A DNA stretch of 64,000 bases from Microbacterium sp. SL75 (GTDB lineage Bacteria > Actinomycetota > Actinomycetes > Actinomycetales > Microbacteriaceae), in NCBI RefSeq assembly GCF_026625865.1, contig NZ_CP113067.1:1054001-1118000 (forward strand), given 5' to 3'. The translations under genes were made by a program, and so were the position numbers. The notes beneath the pieces were generated by a model, which saw only the letters and a list, made by a program, of their open reading frames with translations, had not been told where the DNA came from and did not search any database. Positions 25,317 through 34,189 of this stretch are shown here, in pieces (position 1 is the stretch's first letter; each line of letters begins with the position of its first letter).

Positions 25317-25986
25317 GGTGCGCGTGCTGCTGGTCGACGACCACGCCATGATGCGCGCCGGCTTCCGCACGATCCTGTCGCTCGAGCCCGACATCGAGGT
25401 CGTGGGCGAGGCGGCATCCGGGCTCGAGGCACTCGCGGCGGCGGCGCGCCTGCGGCCCGACGTGATCTGCATGGATGTGCAGATGCCCGGCATGGACGGC
25501 CTCGAAGCCACTCGCCAGCTGACCGCCGACCCCGCCTCCGACGCGGCGGTGCTCATCGTCACGACCTTCGATCGCGACGACTACCTCTTCTCGGCCTTGG
25601 CCGCCGGGGCCAGCGGGTTCCTGCTCAAGAACGCGGGCCCGGAAGAGCTCGTCTCGGCGGTGCGCATCGTCGGGGCCGGAGACGCGCTGCTCGCACCCGA
25701 GGTTACGCGCCGGGTCATCGAGCGCTTCGCCTCGCAGGGTGCCGAGGTGCCGGCATCCACTTCCTCCGAGACGATCGAGCCGCTGCGTCTGACCGAGCCT
25801 CTCACCGAGCGCGAGAGCGAAGTGCTGCGGCTGGTGGCCGAGGCGCTCAGCAACGCCGAGATCGCCGCACGCCTGTTCATCGGCGAGGCGACGGTCAAGA
25901 CGCACGTGTCGAACCTGCTGCAGAAGCTCGGCGCGCGCGACCGCGTGCAGGCCGTGGTGCTGGCCCACCGGCACGGTCTGGCCTGA
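25309..25986 (+). CDS. LuxR/NarL-family response regulator
   Basis: 225 aa. Receiver domain residues 1-120 with the acidic pair in LLVDDHAMMR, phospho-acceptor Asp56 in VICMDVQMPGMDG, the switch Thr in IVTTFD and the Lys in LLKNAG. The C-terminal LuxR helix-turn-helix is TERESEVLRLVAEALSNAEI, then AARLFIGEATVKTHVSNLLQ. ATG 25309 overlaps the kinase gene by 8 nt, so the two are translationally coupled. It likely controls the ABC genes downstream at 26261; the 274-bp gap carries a separate TAGCGT promoter. Confidence 0.93.
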   Translation: MSEVRVLLVDDHAMMRAGFRTILSLEPDIEVVGEAASGLEALAAAARLRPDVICMDVQMPGMDGLEATRQLTADPASDAAVLIVTTFDRDDYLFSALAAGASGFLLKNAGPEELVSAVRIVGAGDALLAPEVTRRVIERFASQGAEVPASTSSETIEPLRLTEPLTERESEVLRLVAEALSNAEIAARLFIGEATVKTHVSNLLQKLGARDRVQAVVLAHRHGLA

Positions 25987-26226
25987 CGGCGGCGCGGGCG
26001 CCCGCCGGGCCGGGGCCGGTCGGGTTGGGCGCCGCGCCCGAACCGCCGCGCCCGCCGGGCCGCCGCGCCCGCGGGGCCGGGCGCCGTACCGCCGCCACCG
26101 CGGGTCGTCTCGGCGATCGAGGGTGATCTGGGCGCCTTGCCGCAGCCCCGCGGTGGAGGGGCCCTCCCCCCTGCGGCGGACACGCAGAACCGTCCCGGGG
26201 CGGAGGCGACGCGGCATCCGGATCCC

Positions 26227-26232
26227 TAGCGT
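26227..26232 (+). promoter_or_regulatory. -10 box of ABC exporter operon
   Basis: TAGCGT at 26227-26232; start of transcription expected near 26239, giving a 22-nt leader with GAAGG before the GTG at 26261. The 240 bp upstream is very GC-rich with repeated GCCGCGCCCG words; I see no gene there. Confidence 0.45.
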
Positions 26233-26260
26233 GGGAGACATCGAGAAGAAGGGATGCATC

Positions 26261-27145
26261 GTGCTCCATCTGGACGGCATCACCAAGAGCTACGGCGGAC
26301 GCCGCGTGCTCGACGGGGTGGGCTTCGACGTCGCCCCCGGGCGCCTCACGGGTTTCGTCGGCGGCAACGGCGCGGGAAAGACCACGACGATGCGCATCGC
26401 TCTGGGCGTGCTCGGCAAGGACGCCGGCACCGTCGAGCTGAACGGCGCCCCGGTCACCGCCTCCGACCGCCGTCGCTTCGGGTACATGCCCGAGGAGCGC
26501 GGGCTGTACCCCAAGATGAAGGTGGCCGAGCACATCGCCTACCTCGCGAGGCTCCACGGCTTCGGCAAGACCGAGGCGACCTCCAAAGCCACGGCCCTGC
26601 TCGAGCGCCTCGGACTCGGTGAGCGCCTGGGCGACCTCATCGAAACGCTCTCGCTGGGCAACCAGCAGCGCGCACAGATCGCGGCCTCGCTCGTTCACGA
26701 GCCCGAGGTGCTGATCCTCGACGAGCCCTTCTCGGGTCTCGATCCGCTGGCGGTCGACGTGGTCGCCGGCGTCCTGCAGCAGAAGGCCGCCGAGGGCGCG
26801 GCCGTGCTGTTCTCCTCCCACCAGCTCGACGTGGTCGAGCGTCTCTGCGACGACCTCGTCATCATCGCCGACGGCACGATCCGAGCGGCGGGAAGCCGCG
26901 AGGGCCTCCGCGCCGAGCACGCGACCCACCGGTACGAGCTGGTCTCGCGCGGTGACACCGGGTGGCTGCGCGACGAGCCCGGCGTGCGCGTGATCGATTT
27001 CGACGGCGGCTACGCCCTCTTCGACGCCGACGACGACCTCGTCGCCCAGCGGGTTCTGCGCGAAGCCGTAGGACGCGGCGACGTCGCCAGCTTCTCCCCC
27101 CAGCAGCCCACCCTGGCCGAGATCTTCAAGGAGGTCATCCAGTGA
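26261..27145 (+). CDS. ABC transporter ATP-binding protein (NatA-like)
   Basis: 294 aa. Walker A GGNGAGKTTT, signature LSLGNQQR (in place of LSGGQ, as in NatA-type and some DrrA-type subunits), Walker B VLILDEPFSGLD, and the switch His in LFSSHQLD. The C-terminal DUF4162-like region follows. GTG 26261 has GAAGG 8 nt upstream; the frame extends upstream but with no credible start. The permease start overlaps its stop (GTGA). Probably part of an export or Na+/drug efflux ABC-2 pump under control of the adjacent two-component system. Confidence 0.9.
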   Translation: MLHLDGITKSYGGRRVLDGVGFDVAPGRLTGFVGGNGAGKTTTMRIALGVLGKDAGTVELNGAPVTASDRRRFGYMPEERGLYPKMKVAEHIAYLARLHGFGKTEATSKATALLERLGLGERLGDLIETLSLGNQQRAQIAASLVHEPEVLILDEPFSGLDPLAVDVVAGVLQQKAAEGAAVLFSSHQLDVVERLCDDLVIIADGTIRAAGSREGLRAEHATHRYELVSRGDTGWLRDEPGVRVIDFDGGYALFDADDDLVAQRVLREAVGRGDVASFSPQQPTLAEIFKEVIQ

Positions 27146-28284
27146 GCACCGTGACCACCGCGCAGGCACCGGCACGAAAGACCGCACCGCACCGCGCGCC
27201 CGGCGAGGTGCAGAGCATCTGGCTGGTCGCCGAGCGGGAGATCGGCTCGAAGCTGCGCAGCAAGGCATTCGTCATCTCCACCGCGATCCTCATCGTCGCC
27301 GCCCTGGCGTCGGTGCTCTGGGGCGGTTTCACCGCTTCGAACGCCAGCGGCAGCGGCATCCCCGTCGCCGTCACCTCGCAGACGCAGGGCGATGTGTCGG
27401 GCCTCGACGGACTCGAGGTGACGGTTGCCGACAGCGACGACGCCGCTCGCGCTCTCGTGGCGGACGGGACGGTGGATGCCGCCCTGATCTCGGACTCGTC
27501 GGACTCGGCGTTCGACTTCACCGTCGTGGTGAAGGACAGCGTCCCCTCGACCCTGTTGCAGATGCTGAGCGACACCCCGCCGGTCGACCGGCTCGAGCCC
27601 GGCTCGACCGCCGCCGACGTGCTGCGGTACTTCATCGCGCTGGCCTTCGGCCTCGTCTTCCTCATCGCCGCGACGACCTTCGGGGGCACCATCGCGCAGA
27701 GCGTCGTCGAAGAGAAGCAGACGCGCGTGGTCGAGATCCTCATCTCGGCGATTCCGGTGCGGGCGCTCCTGGCGGGCAAGGTGCTCGGCAACACGATCCT
27801 CGCGATGGCGCAGATCGTGCTGCTCGCCGCCGTCGCGGTCGTGGGACTCGCCGTCACCGGCCAAGCGGGGGTGCTCGACGCCCTCGGCGCCCCGATCGCG
27901 TGGTTCGCGATCTTCTTCCTCTTCGGCTTCGTGCTGCTGGCGGCGCTGTTCGCCGCGGCCGCCGCGATGGTCTCGCGGCAGGAGGACATCGGAGCGACGA
28001 CCACCCCGATCACGATGCTGATCATGGCGCCGTACTTCCTGGTGATCTTCTTCAACGACAACCCCGTCGTGTTGACGATCATGTCGTACGTGCCGTTCTC
28101 GGCTCCGGTGGGGATGCCGCTGCGCATGTACCTCGGCGACGCGCAGTGGTGGGAACCCGTGCTCTCGCTCCTCGTTCTGCTCGCCTCGTGCGTGCTCGCG
28201 ATCGGCGTCGCCGCCCGCATCTACCGCAACTCGCTGCTGCGCATGGGGGCGCGCGTCAAGCTCGGCGAGGCTCTGCGGGGCTGA
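27142..28284 (+). CDS. ABC-2 type permease (NatB-like)
   Basis: 380 aa. One helix at about residues 45-65, a ~110-residue extracytoplasmic domain with SQTQGDVSGLDGLEV, then five helices from about 165 on, matching the ABC2_membrane_3 family. GTG 27142 overlaps the ATPase stop by 4 nt and AAGGAGG lies 8 nt before it. It pairs with the ATPase at 26261 as a NatAB-like exporter; the substrate is unknown. A hairpin at 28308-28339 follows. Confidence 0.9.
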   Translation: MSTVTTAQAPARKTAPHRAPGEVQSIWLVAEREIGSKLRSKAFVISTAILIVAALASVLWGGFTASNASGSGIPVAVTSQTQGDVSGLDGLEVTVADSDDAARALVADGTVDAALISDSSDSAFDFTVVVKDSVPSTLLQMLSDTPPVDRLEPGSTAADVLRYFIALAFGLVFLIAATTFGGTIAQSVVEEKQTRVVEILISAIPVRALLAGKVLGNTILAMAQIVLLAAVAVVGLAVTGQAGVLDALGAPIAWFAIFFLFGFVLLAALFAAAAAMVSRQEDIGATTTPITMLIMAPYFLVIFFNDNPVVLTIMSYVPFSAPVGMPLRMYLGDAQWWEPVLSLLVLLASCVLAIGVAARIYRNSLLRMGARVKLGEALRG

Positions 28285-28307
28285 CCGGTTCGGGTCCGGT
28301 CAGCCGG

Positions 28308-28339
28308 GCGGGGGTTGCCGTGGCCACGGTGACCCCCGC
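28308..28339 (+). terminator. terminator hairpin after ABC operon
   Basis: Arms 28308-28323 and 28324-28339 (GCGGGGGTTGCCGTGG on the left) pair at 14 of 16 positions with no loop in the DNA; followed by CCTTCTGC. Placed 24 nt after the permease stop. Confidence 0.6.
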
Positions 28340-28415
28340 CCTTCTGCGGGTTCCCGGAGCCACGGCATCCCGCCCCCTTTTCCCGACGCTCACCCGGGAC
28401 GTCTAGGCTTTTCGG

Positions 28416-29573
28416 GTGCTTCGCCTTGTTGCTTCCGCCGCCCTGGGAGTGGTGATCGGGGCTCTGATCGTCGCCCTGCTCGGAAATCCGGACACCGGGA
28501 TGCCAATCTTCGGCATCGCGCTCACGGTCTTCATCCTCGCAATCACCGTCACCCGGTTGGCGAGCGGTCTCTCGGCGTCATTCCCCTCTGCCGCCGCCGT
28601 CCACGAGGCTCGCGACGCCCGCCGCCTGGGACGCGCCCGCATCGACTCGGTTCGCCAGACCGGGACGTTCATCAACGAGCAGCCGGTTTGCGACATCGAT
28701 GTGACGGTGGTCGCGCTCACCGGCGACGCGTGGGCGACCACGATCCGCACGATCGTCCCGCTGATCGAGCTGCCGGCCTATCAGTCCGGTATCGAACGCG
28801 ATGTCGCGATCCTGCTCGAGGGCGGCCCCGAGGTCGCCTTCGTCGACGGGGAACTCTCGCCCGCCGAGATCGAGCGCCTCGTCATCCCGACACGTACCGA
28901 GGTCGAGGTCCGATCGATCCCCCCGGGAACGCGCATCGACAAAGGCCGTCGCCGCGGGCCTCTCATCGGTATCGGCCGCCGCGGACGTCCCCTTCGACTC
29001 GCGTTGTTCGCCGTGGTCGCGGCCCTCGCCGCCGGTGCCGTTCTGCTGCCGTTCCGAGAGGGTCTCGGCCTGACCGTCAACGCGTGGTCGGAGGGACGGT
29101 GGAGCGTCGACATGCGCCGGCCCGACACCCTCCTCAGCGCCGAGAGGTCGCTCGAGGAGGCGATCGGTCACGATCGAGTGGTGTCGATCACCGTGATCGC
29201 GGATGCCGTGATCGTGAACGCCCCGGTCCGTGCCGGCGCTATCGAGACCGACGAGTGGACCTACCGCGGGGGCCGCGTCAGCCACGACGGGCCCGCGAGC
29301 AGCCAGCCCCAGCTCGCCGAGGAACAGTTTTCGTGGTCCGACGTGGCTCTCGACCGCATCTGGCCGGCCATCGAGAACGCTTCGGCCCAGAGCGGGCTAC
29401 CGACAGACGGCGGATCGGTGTTCATCCACCGCACGACCGACACCGACCTGGACAGCCCGACCTTCAACCGCAGCGTCGAGGCGCCCGAGATATCGTTCGG
29501 ACTGCGCGATGACTACCGCGACCAGTCCTTCCGCCTCGATGCCACCGGAACCGACCTCCGCGCGATGGGCTGA
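28416..29573 (+). CDS. membrane protein of unknown function
   Basis: 385 aa. Two membrane helices at the N-terminus (about 3-22 and 29-47), a ~130-residue cytoplasmic domain, a third helix at about 190-210, and a C-terminal soluble domain of ~170 residues. No known motif is apparent. GTG 28416 is 8 nt after TAGGCT (28403-28408), a leaderless promoter. It is convergent with the VOC gene 8 nt away and is not obviously linked to the ABC operon before it. Confidence 0.7.
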   Translation: MLRLVASAALGVVIGALIVALLGNPDTGMPIFGIALTVFILAITVTRLASGLSASFPSAAAVHEARDARRLGRARIDSVRQTGTFINEQPVCDIDVTVVALTGDAWATTIRTIVPLIELPAYQSGIERDVAILLEGGPEVAFVDGELSPAEIERLVIPTRTEVEVRSIPPGTRIDKGRRRGPLIGIGRRGRPLRLALFAVVAALAAGAVLLPFREGLGLTVNAWSEGRWSVDMRRPDTLLSAERSLEEAIGHDRVVSITVIADAVIVNAPVRAGAIETDEWTYRGGRVSHDGPASSQPQLAEEQFSWSDVALDRIWPAIENASAQSGLPTDGGSVFIHRTTDTDLDSPTFNRSVEAPEISFGLRDDYRDQSFRLDATGTDLRAMG

Positions 29574-29581
29574 GCCATCCG

Positions 29582-29962
29582 TCATTCGTCGAGGACGGCG
29601 AGGACGTTGCCCGCCGGGTCACGGAACCACGCGATCAGCGGACCGCCCTCGCGCATGATGCCGCGGGAGTCGGCGGGAAAGTCGGCGTCGTCGTAGATCT
29701 TCGTGTCGACGCCGCGGGAGCGCAGGTCGTCGACAGCCGCCTCGACGTCGGCCACGGGGAAGTTCAACACCGTGAACGAGGCCGGCTGGTGGTGGGGCTT
29801 GCCGTAGACGAGCACGCGTCCCCCGGAACCGAGATGCAGCGTGAGAAAGCCCGATCCCTCGAGCACCTCGACGCGGAGTCCGAGGGTGTCGGCATAGAAA
29901 CGGTGCGCCGCCTCGAGGTCGTCGACCGCGAACCCGGAGTAGGCGCCATCGGCGTGGAACAT
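29582..29962 (-). CDS. VOC/glyoxalase superfamily protein
   Basis: 126 aa with the two beta-alpha-beta-beta-beta modules of the vicinal-oxygen-chelate fold: GAYSGFAVDDLEAAHRFYAD at the start and FRDPAGNVLAVL at the end, the latter a strong VOC signature. Metal ligands are not unambiguous. It may be a dioxygenase, lyase or antibiotic-binding protein. ATG 29962 has GAAGGCGA upstream. It follows the gene at 29978 by 15 nt and is probably co-transcribed with it. Confidence 0.85.
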   Translation of the reverse strand: MFHADGAYSGFAVDDLEAAHRFYADTLGLRVEVLEGSGFLTLHLGSGGRVLVYGKPHHQPASFTVLNFPVADVEAAVDDLRSRGVDTKIYDDADFPADSRGIMREGGPLIAWFRDPAGNVLAVLDE

Positions 29963-29977
29963 CGTCGTTCGCCTTCG

Positions 29978-30733
29978 CTATTGCGTCACGTACGCCGTGA
30001 CACTCGGTGACAAACGGATCGGGATGCCGGTGACATCGGAATCATCGGGATCCCCGATCGCGACGGTGAGGGTCTCGTCGACCCCGAAGATCGCGGCTCC
30101 CTCCTGTGCCCCGCTCGCGCAGCCGGCCGACCACGGTCGATTGTCGGTGGAGGTGAAGGCGACGATGCAGCGTCCGTCGCCATCGTCGGGCTGGGCGAGG
30201 TAGATGCGGAAGTCGCTCACCGTCGCGATGTAGCGCGTGCTCCCCGCGTCGATCCCGCTGTCGCGCAGGATGTCGGCCGAGATGACGTCCTCGATCGTCT
30301 GCGGGAAGGTCAGCTCGGGATAGGCCGCCGACGCGGGATTGGGGGTCGCGGCCATGGTGGGGGCCACGCTCGCACCGATCGCGATGCCGATACCGAGCAG
30401 AGCCAGAGCGCCGACGGAGAGGAGCACGAGGCGCAGAACGCGCCGGGGCGTGAGGGGGGCGGCATCCGGGGTCGAGGGATCCTCGTCAGGGGCGGCGGCT
30501 CCGGGGGTCGGGGGATCCTCGAGAGGGGCCGCGGCTCCGGGGACGGAGCGCACGGCGACGGGGGCGACGGGGGCGGGCGTCGAACCCGCGGACTCGGGGG
30601 CGGCGGAGGAGCCGGAGCGGCGGACCCGCTCCTCGAGCTCGGCGAGACGCTCGATCATCGCGGGGGTCGCGGACGCCCCCTCGGCCCCGTACACGCGCTC
30701 GCGCAGCCGGCGCAGCTCGACGTCGTCGTCCAT
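29978..30733 (-). CDS. single-pass membrane protein with Pro/Ala linker
   Basis: 251 aa. An N-terminal helical region (residues 1-40), a Pro/Ala-rich linker (43-95) with an imperfect internal repeat of GAAAPxEDPxTP, one membrane helix at about 99-122, then an extracytoplasmic domain with two cysteines (GRCIVAF and SAGCASG) that could form a disulfide. Function unknown. ATG 30733 is 7 nt after TAGAGT (complement of 30740-30745), predicting a leaderless mRNA. The VOC gene follows after 15 nt. Confidence 0.7.
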   Translation of the reverse strand: MDDDVELRRLRERVYGAEGASATPAMIERLAELEERVRRSGSSAAPESAGSTPAPVAPVAVRSVPGAAAPLEDPPTPGAAAPDEDPSTPDAAPLTPRRVLRLVLLSVGALALLGIGIAIGASVAPTMAATPNPASAAYPELTFPQTIEDVISADILRDSGIDAGSTRYIATVSDFRIYLAQPDDGDGRCIVAFTSTDNRPWSAGCASGAQEGAAIFGVDETLTVAIGDPDDSDVTGIPIRLSPSVTAYVTQ

Positions 30734-30773
30734 GCGTTGACTCTAGGGCCGTGCCGGTGCGGTCGGGGCGGGC

Positions 30774-32555
30774 TCAGGCCTCTCGGTGGGGCGCCGTGGC
30801 GTCGAGGGCGTCGGCCGCCCCCACCAGGGCGAGATGCGAGAGCGCCTGCGGGGTGTTCCCGGCCTGACGACCGGTCGTGGGGTCGTACTCCTCGGACAAC
30901 AGGCCGAGATCGTTGGCGACGGCCGTCAGCCGGTGCATGAGCGCGACGGCCTCGTCGCGGCGGCCGCTGTGGGCGTACTGCCCCACCAGCCAGAACGAGC
31001 AGGCGAGGAAGGGATGCTCGTCGCCGGTCAGGCCGTCCACGCCCGTGGCGCGGTAACGCAGCAGCCATCCGTCGGGCATGAGGGTCTGTTCCATGCGCGC
31101 GACGGTGGCGAGCATGCGCGGATCGTCGTAGGCGCAGAAACCCACCTGCGGCAGCACGAGAAGCGAGGCATCGACCTCGTCGGTGTCGAAGTGCTGCGTG
31201 AACCAACCGCCCGCGTGCACACCGCGGGCGTCGATGTCGGCCCGAACACGATCGCGCAGGGTACGCCACGTGGTGACGTCGCCGTCGCGCCCGCCCTCTT
31301 CGACGGCCCGGATGCCACGGTCGAACGCCGCCCACACCATCGCCCGCGAGTGCGTGAAGAAGTGGGGTTCGCCGCGCATCTCCCAGATCCCGAGGTCGGG
31401 GCGGTCGACCTCGGTCGCCAGCTGGTCGAGGAGCGCCCGCTGCAGCGACCACGAGAACGTCGTCTCTTCGACGCCGGCGTTGCGCGCAGCTTCGAGCGCG
31501 ACCATTACCTCGCCGATGACGTCGGCCTGGTACTGGTCGACCGCGCCGTTGCCGATGCGCACGGGGGCCGCGCCGCCGTAGCCGGGAAGACTGGGGATCT
31601 CGCGCTCGGGCAGGTCGCGCTCCCCCGCGATCCCGTACATGATCTGCACGTCGGACGGGTCGCCCGCGATCGCGCGCAGCAGCCAGTCGCGCCAGCGGTG
31701 CGCGGCATCGAGGTAGCCGTGGTCGATGTAGGCGCTGAGGGTGAGAGCGGCGTCGCGGAGCCAGACGTAGCGGTAGTCCCAGTTGCGGGAACCGCCGAAG
31801 GCCTCGGGGAGAGAAGTCGTCGCCGCCGCCACGATTCCGCCCGTCTCGGAGTGCGTGAGGGCGCGCAGCACCATGAGCGAGCGCGTGACCAGCGCCGCGT
31901 GGGTACCGGCGGCCTGCACGCGGTCGGCCCACGCGGCCCACCATTCGCGGGTGCGCTCGAGCGCCGCCTCGACGTTGAAGGCGACGGGCGGCTCCTGCCA
32001 CGACGGGCCCCAGGCGAGGACGGAGTCGACGCTTCGGCCCGGCTCCGTCGTCCAACGGCCGCGGTGGGCGGTGTCGACGGCGATGAGGCGGGGTCCGCGG
32101 ATCGTCACCGAATCGGGGCCGGCCGCGGCGAGGATGACGTGCTCGTCGCCGCCGCCGATCTGACGCACCCACGGCACCGCACGGGCGTAGTCGAAGCGCA
32201 GACGCACCTCGCTGACGAAATCGACCTCGCCCGAGACCCCGACCACGCGGCGGATGAGGGCCTCCACGCCTTCGTCGACGGGCATGGCGTCGTAGACGTC
32301 GGCGATACCGGTCGAGGTCTCCCACCGCGTGACGAGCACGAAGGTGTCGCCGTCGTACCGCCGGGTCGCCCGCGCCTCGGGGTCGGCGGGACGCAGCGTC
32401 CAGGCACCGTGGGACTCATCGCCGAGAAGGGCGCCGAACATCGACCCGCTGTCGTACCGCGGCAGGCACAACCAGTCGACGCTCCCCGCGGAGGAGACGA
32501 GAGCGGCGGACCGGCAGTTGCTGAGGACCGCGTAGTCCTCGATCGGAGTCGTCAC
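30774..32555 (-). CDS. glycoside hydrolase family 15 protein
   Basis: 593 aa. N-terminal beta-sandwich domain beginning with the characteristic EDYAVLSNCRSAALVSSAGS, and a C-terminal (alpha/alpha)6 barrel with RNWDYRYVWLRDAALTL and the catalytic-acid region in SLLVLPQVGFC and SEEYDPTTGRQAGNTPQALSH (shown as two halves SEEYDPTTGRQ and AGNTPQALSH). This is the bacterial glucoamylase/trehalase-like subgroup, without a signal peptide, so cytoplasmic. In mycobacteria related GH15 proteins are trehalases. GTG 32555 is 7 nt after CACAAT (complement of 32562-32567). Divergent from the G6PDH-like gene. Confidence 0.92.
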   Translation of the reverse strand: MTTPIEDYAVLSNCRSAALVSSAGSVDWLCLPRYDSGSMFGALLGDESHGAWTLRPADPEARATRRYDGDTFVLVTRWETSTGIADVYDAMPVDEGVEALIRRVVGVSGEVDFVSEVRLRFDYARAVPWVRQIGGGDEHVILAAAGPDSVTIRGPRLIAVDTAHRGRWTTEPGRSVDSVLAWGPSWQEPPVAFNVEAALERTREWWAAWADRVQAAGTHAALVTRSLMVLRALTHSETGGIVAAATTSLPEAFGGSRNWDYRYVWLRDAALTLSAYIDHGYLDAAHRWRDWLLRAIAGDPSDVQIMYGIAGERDLPEREIPSLPGYGGAAPVRIGNGAVDQYQADVIGEVMVALEAARNAGVEETTFSWSLQRALLDQLATEVDRPDLGIWEMRGEPHFFTHSRAMVWAAFDRGIRAVEEGGRDGDVTTWRTLRDRVRADIDARGVHAGGWFTQHFDTDEVDASLLVLPQVGFCAYDDPRMLATVARMEQTLMPDGWLLRYRATGVDGLTGDEHPFLACSFWLVGQYAHSGRRDEAVALMHRLTAVANDLGLLSEEYDPTTGRQAGNTPQALSHLALVGAADALDATAPHREA

Positions 32556-32668
32556 CCTCGGATTGTGGCAGGTACCGCCGACATCGTGTCGATCGATCTC
32601 GCTAGTGACTTCCCTGTGCCCGCTGCAAGCGGCACGGCGATGTCGGGGGCGAGCGCTACGGTGACCCC

Positions 32669-34030
32669 ATGGCTGCGGACACCACCCTGATCATCCTGGG
32701 CGCTTCGGGCGACCTCACTTCGCGACTGCTGCTCCCGGCCCTCGGCCAGTTGCTCTCGCGCGAGCCGAACCGGTCCGTGCGTCTGCACGGGGCGGGCATG
32801 GAGGACTGGACCGACGAGCACTGGCGCGAGGTGGTCGAGAAGGCTTTCCAGACGATGGATGCCGACGACGCCTTCGCCTCCGTCTCGGAGACGACCTATT
32901 CTCGAGCCGACATCACGACGGCCGCCGATCTGCAGAAGCTGCTCGACGACGCCGAGGGCCGACCGGCCCTGTACTTCGCGGTGCCCCCGGCGGTCACCGA
33001 GAAGGCGTGCCTCGCGCTCAGCGACGTGACGATCCCCGAGGGAACGATCCTCGCCCTCGAGAAGCCGTTCGGCACCGACGAGGCGAGCGCCCGCACGCTG
33101 AACACGCAGCTGGCGACCCTGGTGCCCGAAGACCAGGTGTTCCGCATCGACCACTTCCTGGGCCGCTCCACCGTGCTGAACCTGCTGGGCACGCGATTCG
33201 CGAATCGCATCGTCGAGAGCGTCTGGTCGGCCGACGACATCGCCTCGATCCGCATCGACTTCCCCGAAGCCCTGGGCCTCGAGGGCCGCGCCGGCTACTA
33301 CGACGCGGCCGGTGCCCTGGTCGACATGATCCAGAGCCACCTCCTGCAGGTCATGGCCTTCGTCACGATGGAGCCCCCGGCATCCCTGGATCAACTCGAT
33401 CTGCGCGATGCGACTTCGGCGGTGCTGCGCGCGACCCACGTGAAAGACGACGACCCGGTCGCGAACTCGCGCCGCGCACGCTACACCGCGGGCGACGTGG
33501 GCGACCGCCACTTCTCGTCGTACGTCGACGAGCCCGGGGTCGATGCCTCGCGCGACACCGAGACGCTCGCCGAGATGACCGTCGAGGTGCGCACGGCCCG
33601 CTGGCAGGGCGTTCCGATCCTGCTGCGCTCGGGCAAGGCACTCGGTGCGGGAGACCCGGCCGTCACCGTGACGTTCAAGCCCGTCCGGCATCTTCCCGAC
33701 GGGTTCATCGGCGAGAGCGAGCCCTCCCAGATGGTGTTCTCGCTCGGGCCCGACACGATCAGCCTGGGCCTGAACATCAACGGCGCCGACGACCCTCTCG
33801 ACCTCGAGCGCGTTAACCTCTCCGCCCACCTCGGCGAGGGCGCCCTCAAGGCCTACGGCGAAGTCCTCTCCGGCATCCTCGATGGGGACGCCATGCTCGC
33901 CGTCCGCGGCGATGCGGCCGAGCAGTGCTGGCGCATCGTTCAGCCGGTCATCGACGCGTGGCGCAAGGGCGAGGTCCCGCTCGACGAGTACCCGGCGGGT
34001 ACCGCCGGTCCCGCGTCGTGGAACGCCTGA
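32669..34030 (+). CDS. glucose-6-phosphate dehydrogenase-like protein, atypical active site
   Basis: 453 aa, G6PDH fold. The nucleotide-binding start is IILGASGDLTSRLLLPAL, and the substrate motif is RIDHFLGRS, where canonical enzymes have RIDHYLGKE; the Lys of this motif is Arg, and the Lys of the usual DLAxRKL is Leu. The catalytic His is retained, and the C-terminus carries the DAMLAVRGDAAEQCWRIVQPV segment. It therefore may have a modified sugar-phosphate specificity or low activity. ATG 32669 is 7 nt after TACGGT (32657-32662). Divergent from the GH15 gene, a common actinobacterial pairing. I would not call it zwf without biochemical support. Confidence 0.85.
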   Translation: MAADTTLIILGASGDLTSRLLLPALGQLLSREPNRSVRLHGAGMEDWTDEHWREVVEKAFQTMDADDAFASVSETTYSRADITTAADLQKLLDDAEGRPALYFAVPPAVTEKACLALSDVTIPEGTILALEKPFGTDEASARTLNTQLATLVPEDQVFRIDHFLGRSTVLNLLGTRFANRIVESVWSADDIASIRIDFPEALGLEGRAGYYDAAGALVDMIQSHLLQVMAFVTMEPPASLDQLDLRDATSAVLRATHVKDDDPVANSRRARYTAGDVGDRHFSSYVDEPGVDASRDTETLAEMTVEVRTARWQGVPILLRSGKALGAGDPAVTVTFKPVRHLPDGFIGESEPSQMVFSLGPDTISLGLNINGADDPLDLERVNLSAHLGEGALKAYGEVLSGILDGDAMLAVRGDAAEQCWRIVQPVIDAWRKGEVPLDEYPAGTAGPASWNA

Positions 34031-34189
34031 CCGACGCCGCCGCGCGCACCGGGGCCTCGCCGCCGCCGGTTGCGGACCGGCGGCTCATGGCAGACCTATA
34101 GGTTCACACGGGAACACTTCGCCGTCTCATGGCGTTCAATGGTTCGGGTCAACGGCGTCCCGGATCAGCCCTCGTTCTCAGGAGTCCCC

